Assembly (NCBI GenBank): GCA_021323535.1
Contig: JAJONO010000037.1
Span: forward strand, 1 to 45,885
Source: Bacteroidota bacterium
GTDB lineage: Bacteria > Bacteroidota > Bacteroidia > B-17B0 > Aurantibacillaceae
DNA length: 45,885 nt
Direction: 5' to 3'
In this document: in pieces, positions 35,372 to 43,781 of the stretch
Layout: each line of letters opens with the position of its first letter
Position numbering within the stretch: position 1 is the stretch's first letter
Made by a program: the position numbers and the translations under genes
Notes under the pieces: model-generated
What the model saw: only the letters and a program-made list of their open reading frames with translations
What the model was told of the DNA's origin: nothing
Databases searched by the model: none

Positions 35372-36106
35372 GTGAAGAATTACCTCCTCAAAAAAACTAT
35401 CAGCATTGCTTTTTACCCCTTTCTATTTGTAAGCATATTGTGGGTCGTTTTCTTTATCGAACAAGCTACCACATCGGGTTTTACAAAGTACGGAGTCCTT
35501 CCAAGGGATGCCTACGGACTTAAAGGGATCATCACTTCAGTTTTTGTTCACGGCGACCTCGATCACATCGCTTCCAACTCATGGCCGCTCATGGTTCTTG
35601 GTATGCTGCTGTTCTTTTTTTATAAACGCATTGCTAAGCCGGTATTTATATGGATATGGCTTATTAGTGGATTATGGCTCTGGATTGGCGGACGAAACAA
35701 TGAATATGTTCCGGTTTATCACATTGGCGCAAGTACTCTCATTTATGGTCTTGCTACTTTTCTTTTCTTCAGTGGTATTTTCAGAAAACATCTTAACCTC
35801 ATGGTAGTTTCGGCCCTTGTGGTTTTTCTCTATGGCAGTATCATGTGGGGAATTTTTCCTCTCAAAAAAGAGATCAGTTGGGAAGGGCATTTATTTGGCG
35901 CTATTGCGGGATTACTGGTTGCATTCAATTATCGTAAAGAGGGTCCCCAACGTAAAGTTTATGATTGGGAAAATGATAATGACGATGATGATGTTTTACC
36001 ACCTGACCAGGAACCTGAATCAGAGGATCCGGGGAATAACGGCCCCGGGAAGGATATAAAGATCAATTATATCTACAAGGATAACCCCTTTGGAGGGAAG
36101 CAATAA
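35372..36106 (+). CDS. Rhomboid family intramembrane serine protease
   Basis: This 244-residue protein starts at GTG 35372 (an upstream ATG is followed at once by a stop). It has about six membrane segments. It carries the rhomboid fold marker HIASNSWPL (65-73), catalytic Ser121 in GASTLIYG (usual form GASG) and catalytic His173 in WEGHLFGAIAG. The C-terminal 45 residues form an acidic, Pro-rich cytoplasmic tail with a DNDDDDVLPPDQEPESED stretch and end near NPFGGKQ. Rhomboids cut single-pass proteins within the membrane; no substrate is apparent here. A small 6-bp hairpin overlaps the stop codon (36095-36112). Confidence 0.9.
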   Translation: MKNYLLKKTISIAFYPFLFVSILWVVFFIEQATTSGFTKYGVLPRDAYGLKGIITSVFVHGDLDHIASNSWPLMVLGMLLFFFYKRIAKPVFIWIWLISGLWLWIGGRNNEYVPVYHIGASTLIYGLATFLFFSGIFRKHLNLMVVSALVVFLYGSIMWGIFPLKKEISWEGHLFGAIAGLLVAFNYRKEGPQRKVYDWENDNDDDDVLPPDQEPESEDPGNNGPGKDIKINYIYKDNPFGGKQ

Positions 36107-36129
36107 CTTCCCGATTTCGTTTTAAATTG

Positions 36130-36137
36130 TATTTTTG
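36130..36137 (+). promoter_or_regulatory. Promoter -7 box for the SRPBCC/GyrI-like gene
   Basis: TATTTTTG matches TAnnTTTG exactly, 26 bases before ATG 36164. Confidence 0.65.
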
Positions 36138-36163
36138 CTCTCTAATCTTAAATTTAATAAAAC

Positions 36164-37174
36164 ATGAAAAAACTACTTTACGTAATTTTAGGTTTAATCG
36201 GTATCTACCTCATCCTGGCTTTGGTAGGAAAGTCACGCTGTGTGGTGGAACGCTCGGTGGTTGTTAACCAACCGGTTGATGTTGTTAAAAAAGCACTTAC
36301 AGATCACAAATTTTTTCACGACAAATGGAGCCCATGGACAGAAAAAGATCCAGCAGCTGTAACAAATTATATTGGAAATCCCGGTGAAATTGGCCACGCT
36401 ATGACCTGGTCATCTAAAGTTGAGGAAGTTGGACAAGGTACACTTGCCATTGTTGCCATGAATGGCGACAGTATCATCGAAGATCTTTCTTTCGAAGGTA
36501 TGGGTACTTCTAAGGCTTATTATATTGTGACTGCAAAAGACGGAGGCTCAAACGTTACCTGGGGAATGGATATGAAAATCGGTTTCTTCTTTCGCCCGAT
36601 AATGATGTTCATGAACATGGACAAAATGATTGGTCCGGATTATGAAAAAGGTCTTGCTAATCTTAAAAAAGCAATGGAATCAATGCCTGCCGAAAACACT
36701 GCAAGTACAACTTATGAAGTAAAAGAAATGGAATGGCCAGAGTCGCATTACGTAGCAGCCAAAAGACAAATTCTTACTCTTGCTGAAATGGCGCCTTTCT
36801 TCGCGAAGAATTTCCCTGCAATAGCTGAAGCTTTAGGAAAAGAAAAAATTCAGCCAATTGCCCCACCTACTTCTATTTACTGGTCGTTTGACGAAAAAGA
36901 AATGAAAGGCGACCTTACAGCTGCTTTCAAAGTAGGCTCTGCTACTAAACTAAAAGGCTGGGAAAGTTATAGCTTCCCTGCAGGAAAAGTATTAATGGTA
37001 GATTATTATGGGGCTTACGAAAAAATTGGTGATGCTCACATGGCAATCGGAACTCACATGAAAGAAAAAGGAATTAAGGATCAAACCGCCGTTTTCGAAG
37101 AGTACGTAACGGATCCAATGAGCGAAAAAGATACTGCTAAATGGCTGACGAAAGTTTACTACTTGCTGAAGTAA
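36164..37174 (+). CDS. SRPBCC (polyketide cyclase-like) and GyrI-like ligand-binding fusion protein
   Basis: This 336-residue protein begins with one membrane segment (4-21). An SRPBCC/START-like domain follows (about 28-170; VVERSVVVNQPVDVVKKALTD at its start, FFHDKWSPW, and GLANLKKAMES at its end). A GyrI-like/AraC effector-binding domain closes it (about 185-336; ESHYVAAKRQILTLAEM, FPAGKVLMVDYYGAYEKIGDAHMAI). Both are folds that bind small hydrophobic or cationic molecules, and the fusion is common in Bacteroidota. The ligand is unknown. It is a single-gene unit between its own promoter box and a strong terminator. Confidence 0.85.
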   Translation: MKKLLYVILGLIGIYLILALVGKSRCVVERSVVVNQPVDVVKKALTDHKFFHDKWSPWTEKDPAAVTNYIGNPGEIGHAMTWSSKVEEVGQGTLAIVAMNGDSIIEDLSFEGMGTSKAYYIVTAKDGGSNVTWGMDMKIGFFFRPIMMFMNMDKMIGPDYEKGLANLKKAMESMPAENTASTTYEVKEMEWPESHYVAAKRQILTLAEMAPFFAKNFPAIAEALGKEKIQPIAPPTSIYWSFDEKEMKGDLTAAFKVGSATKLKGWESYSFPAGKVLMVDYYGAYEKIGDAHMAIGTHMKEKGIKDQTAVFEEYVTDPMSEKDTAKWLTKVYYLLK

Positions 37175-37222
37175 TAATCTAATTGACGTATAAAACACAT
37201 TAAACTAATTGTGTGGTTTTTT

Positions 37223-37262
37223 AAAAGGCGGGGATGCAATTGCATCCCCGCCTTTTTTAATT
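37223..37262 (+). terminator. Strong Rho-independent terminator
   Basis: A perfect palindrome, AAAAGGCGGGGATGCAA (37223-37239) and TTGCATCCCCGCCTTTT (37240-37256), is followed by TTAATT on the plus strand. It ends the SRPBCC/GyrI-like gene and isolates it from the next unit. Confidence 0.93.
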
Positions 37263-37324
37263 ATTTGAAAGCACATTAAGTTTGTTTAAGACAATTGAAA
37301 ACGAGTCTACCCACTCCGAATCGG

Positions 37325-37332
37325 TATTTTTG
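37325..37332 (+). promoter_or_regulatory. Promoter -7 box of the DUF6934-like pair
   Basis: TATTTTTG matches TAnnTTTG exactly, 22 bases before ATG 37355. The longer frame from 37295 starts upstream of it and is therefore unlikely. Confidence 0.65.
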
Positions 37333-37354
37333 TTTTTCAATTTTTCAAAAGTGC

Positions 37355-37840
37355 ATGAAACATGAACAGTATATCACTATAGCTTCTTCATGTATGATGG
37401 AGTATTCTTTTACAAGCACTGGTCCTAATGGTGATAAAGCAAAGCTTATACAATACACATACCTGGAACATGAAAATGTCTGTAATCTTGGATTTGGCGT
37501 CATTTTACCTGATGGTACAATTGATGATCTTATCATAACAAATAATGGAGACATGGAAAAAGTGTTGGCTACAGTGGCTCATACCGTTTATAGTTTTACA
37601 GATAGCTATCCTGACATTCCTATTGCAGCTAAAGGTAGTACTCCCTCAAGAACACGTTTATACAGAAAATTGATTACTCTTAATTATTTAGAAATTGAGC
37701 AGGACTTCAGTATTTATGGTAAGAAAAATAATTCGTGGGAATTATTTGTTAAAGGCGAAGACTACGAGGCCTTCTTGGTTAAAAGAAAAAAAGATGGTAA
37801 CTTTGTTACAGAGCTTGAGACCGATAAACATGAAGAATAA
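37355..37840 (+). CDS. DUF6934-like protein of unknown function
   Basis: From ATG 37355 the protein has 161 residues (MKHEQYITIASSCMMEYSF...). It resembles, from memory, the DUF6934 family of Bacteroidota: FTSTGPNGDKAKLIQYT, VCNLGFGVI, INGDMEKVLATVAHTVY-like (here NNGDMEKVLATVAHTVY), then GSTPSRTRLYRKLI and a C-terminal YEAFLVKRK. The GSTPSRTRLY motif is the most conserved part and suggests a nucleic-acid or phosphate contact, which is only a guess. No signal peptide or membrane segment. Its last 11 bases overlap the following small ORF, a coupled arrangement with its own promoter box and an upstream terminator. Confidence 0.8.
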   Translation: MKHEQYITIASSCMMEYSFTSTGPNGDKAKLIQYTYLEHENVCNLGFGVILPDGTIDDLIITNNGDMEKVLATVAHTVYSFTDSYPDIPIAAKGSTPSRTRLYRKLITLNYLEIEQDFSIYGKKNNSWELFVKGEDYEAFLVKRKKDGNFVTELETDKHEE

Positions 37841-37988
37841 ACTGAAGCACACTAACAAAATTCGCAAGAATATTACGGTAGATACCAGCTTGGATAAATA
37901 CAGTGGTAAAATTCTTTTTGAGGGTAAAGTTAATGCCATGAAAGAATTACTGTCTTCTTGTCCTATTCCAACTGAGCTTAAATCATAG
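37830..37988 (+). CDS. 52-residue basic protein overlapping the DUF6934-like gene
   Basis: ATG 37830 lies inside the last codons of the DUF6934-like gene, in another frame (11-base overlap). The product, MKNKLKHTNKIRKNITVDTS followed by LDKYSGKILFEGKVNAMKEL and SSCPIPTELKS, is basic at the N-terminus and soluble. Translational coupling and a shared promoter suggest it works with its neighbour, for example as a small partner or antitoxin-like protein; there is no direct evidence. I recognise no family. It converges with nnr, with a small hairpin (37991-38005) between them. Confidence 0.65.
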   Translation: MKNKLKHTNKIRKNITVDTSLDKYSGKILFEGKVNAMKELLSSCPIPTELKS

Positions 37989-38022
37989 CAGACAATAAAA
38001 TTGTCCTTACTTTGGGATGCTC

Positions 38023-39540
38023 TTACTTCATCTCTTCCAGTTTCCTGAAGGCCTTCGGAAGTTGGTTAATCACATCACTGATCAAAACACTTTCCATGCT
38101 CATTTTTTTCAGGCAAAGATCGGCTGCGTAGCCGTGAATGTAAGTACCAATAATTGCAGCTTGCGGCGCATTGTAACCCCGAGATAATAATCCCAGAATA
38201 ATTCCTGTTAAACCATCACCGCTTCCTGCCTTTGCAAGAGATGGATTTCCGCTTGAGTTAAAGAAAACATTTCCATCGGGCATGGCAACAGCGCTGTGCG
38301 CCCCTTTAAGAACCACAATGCAATTGTATTTAAGCGAGAATTGTTTTAAAATTTTAAGCCGCTCAAATTCGTTTTCGCTTTCACCAACTAATCGTTCAAA
38401 TTCTTTGGGATGAGGTGTGAGAATTGTTCCCGGAGGTAAAAAGTTGAGCCAGGTTTTATTTTCAGAAAGAATATTTAAACCATCGGCATCAATCACCAGC
38501 TTTCCTTTATAATAGTTGAGTAATTTTTTAAGAACAGTTTGCGTGTCTTCGTGCGTTCCTATACCCGGACCAAATGCTATTGCTGTGTATCTTTCAGGAT
38601 CAATTTCCGTTATTTTTTCAGCGTCCCTGTCTTCGCTTCCCATCGCTTCGGGTAAATGATTCAATAAGGCATTTAATGTTTCTTTGTTGGAATGAACCGT
38701 GAGAAGTCCTGCCCCGCTTCGCATACAAGCTTTCGCGCTGATGATAGCCGCGCCTGATTTTCCCTGGCTTCCTGCCACCAGTAATGAATGACCGTAAGTT
38801 CCCTTATGATCAAATTTCATTCGTTTTCTCAGAAGAGGAAGCAAATCTTCTTTGGTTAAATAGTAATAATTGGTTGGCTGCAAAGAAATCCCTCCCTGAT
38901 GCAAACCAATATCCACGATCTCAAATTCGGGAACATAATGTTTATTTTCAGGAAAAAGAAACGCGAGTTTTGGGAACTGAAATGTAAATGTTACCAATGA
39001 ACGAATTACGGCTTCATTTTCGATGGAAGAATTATCGATAAACAAACCGCTCGGCACATCTACGCTGATGATCTTCCTGAAGCTTTCATTCATGCTTTGG
39101 ATCACTTCCGCCGCTATTCCGCTTACAGGCTTGTTTAAGCCGTTTCCAAAAATAGCATCAATTACTATGGCGTCATCGCCTTTAAAATGAACTTTGAATT
39201 CATCAATAGTACTGATGTGAAAAATCTTTTCCGGAGATTTTGATTTAAAACTATCGTAATTGATCTGCGCATCGGCGCTGAAATCATTGCGGTGCTCGAT
39301 AATAAAAACAGTGGTGTCAAATCCCCTGTCCATTAACAGGCGGGCAATTACTAATCCGTCTCCTCCGTTATTTCCTTTTCCGCAAACCACAATCACGCGG
39401 CTTTCATCGGTGATCAATCGCATGAGGCGACGTGTGCAAAACATAGCCGCGCGTTCCATTAATTCGGCCGAAGAAACAGGTTCATTGGCAATGGTGTATT
39501 CATCCACTGCCTTTATTTGTTCTGCCGATAAAATCTTCAT
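38023..39540 (-). CDS. nnr: Bifunctional NAD(P)H-hydrate epimerase / ADP-dependent dehydratase Nnr
   Basis: Nnr repairs hydrated NAD(P)H: the N-terminal domain interconverts the R and S epimers and the C-terminal domain dehydrates the S form with ADP. The 505-residue protein has the YjeF_N domain (about 1-215; VVCGKGNNGGDGLVIARLL and DAIFGNGL, then VDVPSGL). The ribokinase-like carbohydrate kinase domain follows (about 230-500; GSQGKSGAAIISAKACMRSG, FGPGIGTHEDT, LTPHPKEFERL and the catalytic GSGDGLTGIILGLLSRG). The length matches the fused bacterial form. It starts 2 bases after a tiny Cys-tailed membrane peptide gene. Confidence 0.96.
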   Translation of the reverse strand: MKILSAEQIKAVDEYTIANEPVSSAELMERAAMFCTRRLMRLITDESRVIVVCGKGNNGGDGLVIARLLMDRGFDTTVFIIEHRNDFSADAQINYDSFKSKSPEKIFHISTIDEFKVHFKGDDAIVIDAIFGNGLNKPVSGIAAEVIQSMNESFRKIISVDVPSGLFIDNSSIENEAVIRSLVTFTFQFPKLAFLFPENKHYVPEFEIVDIGLHQGGISLQPTNYYYLTKEDLLPLLRKRMKFDHKGTYGHSLLVAGSQGKSGAAIISAKACMRSGAGLLTVHSNKETLNALLNHLPEAMGSEDRDAEKITEIDPERYTAIAFGPGIGTHEDTQTVLKKLLNYYKGKLVIDADGLNILSENKTWLNFLPPGTILTPHPKEFERLVGESENEFERLKILKQFSLKYNCIVVLKGAHSAVAMPDGNVFFNSSGNPSLAKAGSGDGLTGIILGLLSRGYNAPQAAIIGTYIHGYAADLCLKKMSMESVLISDVINQLPKAFRKLEEMK

Positions 39541-39542
39541 GA

Positions 39543-39656
39543 TTAGTTACAATTACAGTTCTTGTCGCATTGTTCCTTCTTAGGCTTAAAAAATTTAAAC
39601 GCTAAAAAAACAATCGAAGCCGCAACTAAAGTATATATAATGATCTGTTGAATCAT
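39543..39656 (-). CDS. 37-residue membrane peptide with Cys-rich tail (FeoB-associated type)
   Basis: The product begins MIQQIIIYTLVAASIVFLAF, a single membrane helix (about 4-20), continues KFFKPKKEQ and ends CDKNCNCN. This is the layout of small FeoB-associated Cys-rich membrane proteins of Bacteroidota (helix, basic patch, Cys-rich tail). No feoB or feoA is visible in the window. The stop lies 2 bases before the nnr ATG, so the two are probably co-translated. A metal-binding role for the three cysteines is inferred. Confidence 0.75.
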   Translation of the reverse strand: MIQQIIIYTLVAASIVFLAFKFFKPKKEQCDKNCNCN

Positions 39657-39665
39657 GGTACAAAT

Positions 39666-41555
39666 TTACTGATTTTTAAGCACAGGTAAAAGTACCGATG
39701 ACGAAGCGTCGGCCTGATGAAACACTTTAATTTCACACGGAATAAAATCATTGTCCTCGCATTTATAAATGTCCACAAATTTCTGAGGGTTACGGTCAAA
39801 CACCGGGAACCATGAGCTCTGAACCTGGATCATGAGTTTATGTCCTTTTTTGAAGGTATGCGCCACATCGGGTAATTCAAACTTCACAGTTTCTACTTTT
39901 CCCGGAGTGAAAGGTTCAGGTGTTTCGAAACTGTTCCTGAATTTTCCGCGCATAATTTCGCCACGAACCAGCATCTGGTAGCCGGCCATTTCTACTTTTG
40001 AATCATAACCATCGCAGCAGTATAACGAATCGTATTTAAAATTATCGGGAAAAACATCTATTACTTTTACAACAAAATCAGCATCTGTGGAAGATAAACT
40101 CACTTTCAGATCGGCGATCACCGGCCCTGCTAAAGTCATATCCGCGTTTAAAGCACTGGTTTCAAAAACAAGAACATCTGTTCTTCTGGCAGCAAAGCGC
40201 TGGTCGTCGGTCATGTATTCGCGGGTACGGCTCAAATGAACATCTTCGGTATAAGGTACCGGCTTTTTAGGATCGCTGATGTATTTCGTTGAAGATTCAC
40301 CAAGACGCGGTTTTTTGATGGATAACTGCTGATCGGCCTGCAGGTACATGGTTGTCATTTCGATATTAGCGGGTGGCCATGACGGAAACTGTTTCCATGT
40401 ATTTTCTCCCGTAAAAAAAATAGTTGCCTCCGCTAAAGCCGGATCTTTTTTTCCTTTGAGGTAATGATTAAAGAAAGGAACCTCAATATTTTTCTGATAA
40501 TACTCTGAAGTTTTAGAACCAAATTTAACATTACCTAAATATCCTCCTGTTCCCCTGCTCCATCCTCCATGAAACCACGGGCCCATCACTAATTTATTAT
40601 TGGTTGCGGGACATTGTTTCTCAATAGCCTTATACAAATTCCAGGCACCGTAACAGTCTTCAGCATCAAACAATCCTCCAACAACCATCATGGCAGGTTT
40701 AATATTTTTGCAGGCACGGCGGGCGTCGCGGGCCTTCCACCAATTGTCGTAAGTTGGGTGGTTCATCATGTCGTTCCAGAATTTAATAGAGTCGCCCATG
40801 ATCTTTGTAAAATTCCTCAGCGCACCGGTCTTCAGATAAAAACTGTAATTATCTTTTGTCTGAAAATCATACTCTCTCCAGTAATCTTTTGTTGGCTTAG
40901 GACGTGGAACACCAAACCCGTAATAAAACGAAAACCCATCCATTAAGGCAAAAGCTCCGTTATGATGAAAATCGTCACCCAGGAACCACTCTGTTACCGG
41001 GGCCTGTGGCGAAACTGCTTTCACAGCCGGATGTTCGCTCAATGCAGCCATGGTGCTATAAAAACCAGGGTAAGAAATTCCGAAAAAACCAACGTTGCCA
41101 TTATTCGCCGGAACATTTTTTATGAGCCATTCTACCGCGTCATAAGTATCGCTGGCTTCATCAATTTCGGTCTGTGATTTTTTATTGGCGTTGAAAGGTC
41201 TTACGTCCATAAATTCTCCTTCGCTCATGTGGCGACCACGAACATCCTGCATTACGATAATGTAATTCTCCTTAAGGTAATTGATCCAATACGTTCCGTA
41301 AACACGGCTGCTGAATTCCTTTCCGTATGGCGCACAGGAATAAGGTGTTCTTATAACAAGGATAGGATGTTTTTCTGAATTATTTTTTGGCGAGTAAATG
41401 GCAGTGAAGAGCTTTACGCCATCACGCATTGGAATCATTTTTTCTTCTTTGGTATAATTGTTATGCGCCCATACGCTGTCGGCATTCTGGGAAAATGATG
41501 CAGAGGATATACAAGAAACTGCAAGTACCAAAAAGGCTTTTGTTATAGATTTCAT
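39666..41555 (-). CDS. Secreted CocE/NonD family serine hydrolase
   Basis: This 629-residue protein has a signal peptide (about 1-22, SASFSQ). The alpha/beta-hydrolase domain contains MRDGVKLFTAIYSP, the oxyanion region RTPYSCAPYG, DVRGRHMSEGEF and the nucleophile motif GISYPGF (Ser161). An inserted helical cap and a C-terminal jelly-roll domain follow (about 420-629, with VSLSSTDADFVVKVIDVFPD), typical of X-Pro dipeptidyl-peptidase S15/CocE enzymes. It may be an alpha-amino-acid ester hydrolase, acylase or peptidase; the substrate cannot be told from sequence. The gene ends 9 bases before the small membrane peptide ATG. Confidence 0.92.
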   Translation of the reverse strand: MKSITKAFLVLAVSCISSASFSQNADSVWAHNNYTKEEKMIPMRDGVKLFTAIYSPKNNSEKHPILVIRTPYSCAPYGKEFSSRVYGTYWINYLKENYIIVMQDVRGRHMSEGEFMDVRPFNANKKSQTEIDEASDTYDAVEWLIKNVPANNGNVGFFGISYPGFYSTMAALSEHPAVKAVSPQAPVTEWFLGDDFHHNGAFALMDGFSFYYGFGVPRPKPTKDYWREYDFQTKDNYSFYLKTGALRNFTKIMGDSIKFWNDMMNHPTYDNWWKARDARRACKNIKPAMMVVGGLFDAEDCYGAWNLYKAIEKQCPATNNKLVMGPWFHGGWSRGTGGYLGNVKFGSKTSEYYQKNIEVPFFNHYLKGKKDPALAEATIFFTGENTWKQFPSWPPANIEMTTMYLQADQQLSIKKPRLGESSTKYISDPKKPVPYTEDVHLSRTREYMTDDQRFAARRTDVLVFETSALNADMTLAGPVIADLKVSLSSTDADFVVKVIDVFPDNFKYDSLYCCDGYDSKVEMAGYQMLVRGEIMRGKFRNSFETPEPFTPGKVETVKFELPDVAHTFKKGHKLMIQVQSSWFPVFDRNPQKFVDIYKCEDNDFIPCEIKVFHQADASSSVLLPVLKNQ

Positions 41556-41605
41556 AGGGGCAATATTACGACTTCTTTTATGATAAATAAATTGCTTACA
41601 CCAGG

Positions 41606-42463
41606 TTATTTTCCCTTCACATTCACAAAATCACCCTTGGCTATCCATTCGCCGTATTGCTCCAGATCGGTTTCGTAAATCATTGAGGCGAGCTCTTTTT
41701 CTATCAGCTCTGATTTTTCGGGATGAATAACGAGATTCTCGTCGGCTTTCTCAAAATAGGTTCCGAATTTTCTGATAATGGTTTCGTAACGAACAAGTCC
41801 TTGCTCCTCATTTTCACTTACGAAACGTTTCATGAAAATAAAATCCACTTTGGGTAAAATGTAAGGACAACCTTCGGGCCAGATCGAAAATGTTTCTATT
41901 GTATCCGAGCCGTGTTTTTTCAGATAGAAAATTCCGGGAACGAAATAATTATCGCCCAGCGAATCCTGTAGCTGATTTCTTTTTAAACTGTAACGGAACG
42001 CATAATCTGACTTTGAATGTTCAAGATATTTCAATCCCATTCGGCTGAATTGCATTTCGGCAAAACGTGAATTGGCATCGTTCCAGTTCTTAAACATGGC
42101 GCCATTTTCAGGTTTTGAGGGCACACCATCCATTTGCGGATTTAAAATATAAAGATCAAGATCCAGGGCGAGTTTTTCTACCAATGGAAAGCACTCTTCG
42201 CCGAAAAACTGTGGGCGCACAAAGTTGATATTGAAACTGAAATTTGTAGATTCGAAACCATCGAAGTCTTCTGTTTCATATTCTACATTGGGATCTGGTT
42301 CATAATAACTAAATGAACAATAAGAACCTGTTTCCTTGTTCTCATAAAACCATTCATTTTCGTTAGGCTCTTCAGAATTGACCAGCTTTGTGAGGTAATC
42401 TGAAATCTCATGTTTGGTTATTGAACTTGTTTTCTTTTTGTAAAACGATAAATCGTAGCTCAT
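41606..42463 (-). CDS. Protein of unknown function
   Basis: This 285-residue protein is acidic and rich in aromatic residues, with no signal peptide, membrane segment or known catalytic motif. It begins MSYDLSFYKKKTSSITKHEI and has a Tyr/Phe/Glu-rich region near 40-75 (YCSFSYYEPDPNVEYETEDF). I recognise no family. Codon use resembles its neighbours. It lies 41 bases from the divergent acyltransferase-3 gene and 50 bases from the CocE-type gene on the same strand. Confidence 0.75.
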   Translation of the reverse strand: MSYDLSFYKKKTSSITKHEISDYLTKLVNSEEPNENEWFYENKETGSYCSFSYYEPDPNVEYETEDFDGFESTNFSFNINFVRPQFFGEECFPLVEKLALDLDLYILNPQMDGVPSKPENGAMFKNWNDANSRFAEMQFSRMGLKYLEHSKSDYAFRYSLKRNQLQDSLGDNYFVPGIFYLKKHGSDTIETFSIWPEGCPYILPKVDFIFMKRFVSENEEQGLVRYETIIRKFGTYFEKADENLVIHPEKSELIEKELASMIYETDLEQYGEWIAKGDFVNVKGK

Positions 42464-42504
42464 ATTTTCTGTTTAAAGTATTAAAAATACAAAGGTTTTT
42501 CAGA

Positions 42505-43692
42505 ATGAGCCTAAAACTTTATATTTTTATAAAAGTGAAAATCAGGTTACAGCATTTCGAAGGCCTTAGAGGTATTCTTGCAATTATAGTCGTTATACAT
42601 CATTTCATTCTTTTGTTCTGCCCAAAGTTTTTGTTAGGCTCTTACGACATTATCGATTTTCAAACCAACGCAACATCTTTCCCGATTCTTTTAGCAAACA
42701 CGCCTCTTAATATTTTTATGAGCGGGCATTTTGCCGTTTGCGCCTTCTTTGTTATCAGTGGTTATGTATTAACCTACTCTTATAACAAGACCAATGATCT
42801 TAAACTATTGCAGCTCGCTTCAGTAAAAAGATACATCCGACTTATTATTCCTGTTGTTGTAACCTGTCTCATCGTTTTTATACTGTTCCGGCTCCAGGCG
42901 TTTCAAAAAACAGACCTCCATTCTTCCAATGAAAATCTCTGGTTCGAACGTGCTTTATTTAAAAACGATCTTTCTTTTTTTCAAACTCTAAAGATGGCTT
43001 TTTTTAATGTTCCATTTAGCGCGGACAATACATATTTACCTATACTCTGGACCATGCAGGTAGAATTCTTAGGGGTTCTGTTGTTGTTCGCTTTTTTAAT
43101 GCTTACTCACAAATTTCAAAATAAATGGGTCTTTGGCCTTATTATTTTCATTTTCTGTTTCAAAAATCATTATGCAGCATTGCTTTTTGCAGGAAGTCTC
43201 ATTTGCATTTACGAAGAAAAAATTAAGATCGTTTTTAGAACACGTTTTTCAAAACTCATCCTTCTACTGGCGTTTCTTTTCTTTTCGGGCTTATCAAACG
43301 TTCCAAACGAAGCCAGAAAGTATACAATGTATGGGATCCTGAATAATTTTAATGTGAATTTCCATGATCTATTTCATAAAACAGGAGTAATTTTTTTGTT
43401 GTTACTATTAGTTACATCACATCCTGCAAAGAAGTTATTATCGTTAAAGCCTCTGGTTCAATTAGGAAAATTATCGTTTTCTATATATCTCATTCATTTA
43501 CCAATTCTGTATCTCGTCGGAAACTACATCATTAAAGCAAATGAAGGCCATATTGCGGTTTTCGTCATCTTCATCAGTTGTTTTGTTCCGGCAATTCTCC
43601 TCTCTATTCCTTTTTACCTTTACATCGATAAATTTTCAGTCACTATTTCAAACAAATTCTCAAAAAGAATAAAGACTTCTGAAGAAAACTAA
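42505..43692 (+). CDS. Acyltransferase-3 family membrane protein
   Basis: From ATG 42505 the protein has 395 residues and about ten membrane segments. The first one holds the family motif LQHFEGLRGILAIIVVIHHF, and a later loop has LPILWTMQVEFLGVLL. These are the typical first segment and the W-(T/S)-(M/L)-xxE-(F/I) motif of the Acyltransferase_3 family. Such enzymes O-acetylate or O-acylate surface sugars. There are no glycan genes nearby, so the acceptor is unknown. GTG 42535 is an alternative start that would give a more compact N-terminus. Confidence 0.87.
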   Translation: MSLKLYIFIKVKIRLQHFEGLRGILAIIVVIHHFILLFCPKFLLGSYDIIDFQTNATSFPILLANTPLNIFMSGHFAVCAFFVISGYVLTYSYNKTNDLKLLQLASVKRYIRLIIPVVVTCLIVFILFRLQAFQKTDLHSSNENLWFERALFKNDLSFFQTLKMAFFNVPFSADNTYLPILWTMQVEFLGVLLLFAFLMLTHKFQNKWVFGLIIFIFCFKNHYAALLFAGSLICIYEEKIKIVFRTRFSKLILLLAFLFFSGLSNVPNEARKYTMYGILNNFNVNFHDLFHKTGVIFLLLLLVTSHPAKKLLSLKPLVQLGKLSFSIYLIHLPILYLVGNYIIKANEGHIAVFVIFISCFVPAILLSIPFYLYIDKFSVTISNKFSKRIKTSEEN

Positions 43693-43758
43693 GCGCTGTT
43701 TTTTTTCCGTACTAACGTTAAACTTAAGTAAGACCGGATGTTTTCTGCTTTTCCGCCT

Positions 43759-43766
43759 TAACTTTG
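43759..43766 (+). promoter_or_regulatory. Promoter -7 box of the FrnE-like gene
   Basis: TAACTTTG matches TAnnTTTG exactly, 15 bases before ATG 43782. An in-frame TTG start at 43764 falls inside the box and is rejected. Confidence 0.7.
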
Positions 43767-43781
43767 CTCAATACTATTTCA

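Noticed and set aside
36095-36112. Hairpin GGGAAG-CAATAA-CTTCCC over the rhomboid stop codon
   Set aside because: Short stem and an interrupted T-run; mentioned in the rhomboid entry only.
37991-38005. Hairpin GACAAT-AAA-ATTGTC between converging genes
   Set aside because: A 6-bp AT-rich stem without a T-run is too weak to call a terminator.
42421-42504. TTG-initiated extension of the acyltransferase-3 gene
   Set aside because: It overlaps the divergent gene at 41606-42463, and the family's first segment is complete from ATG 42505.
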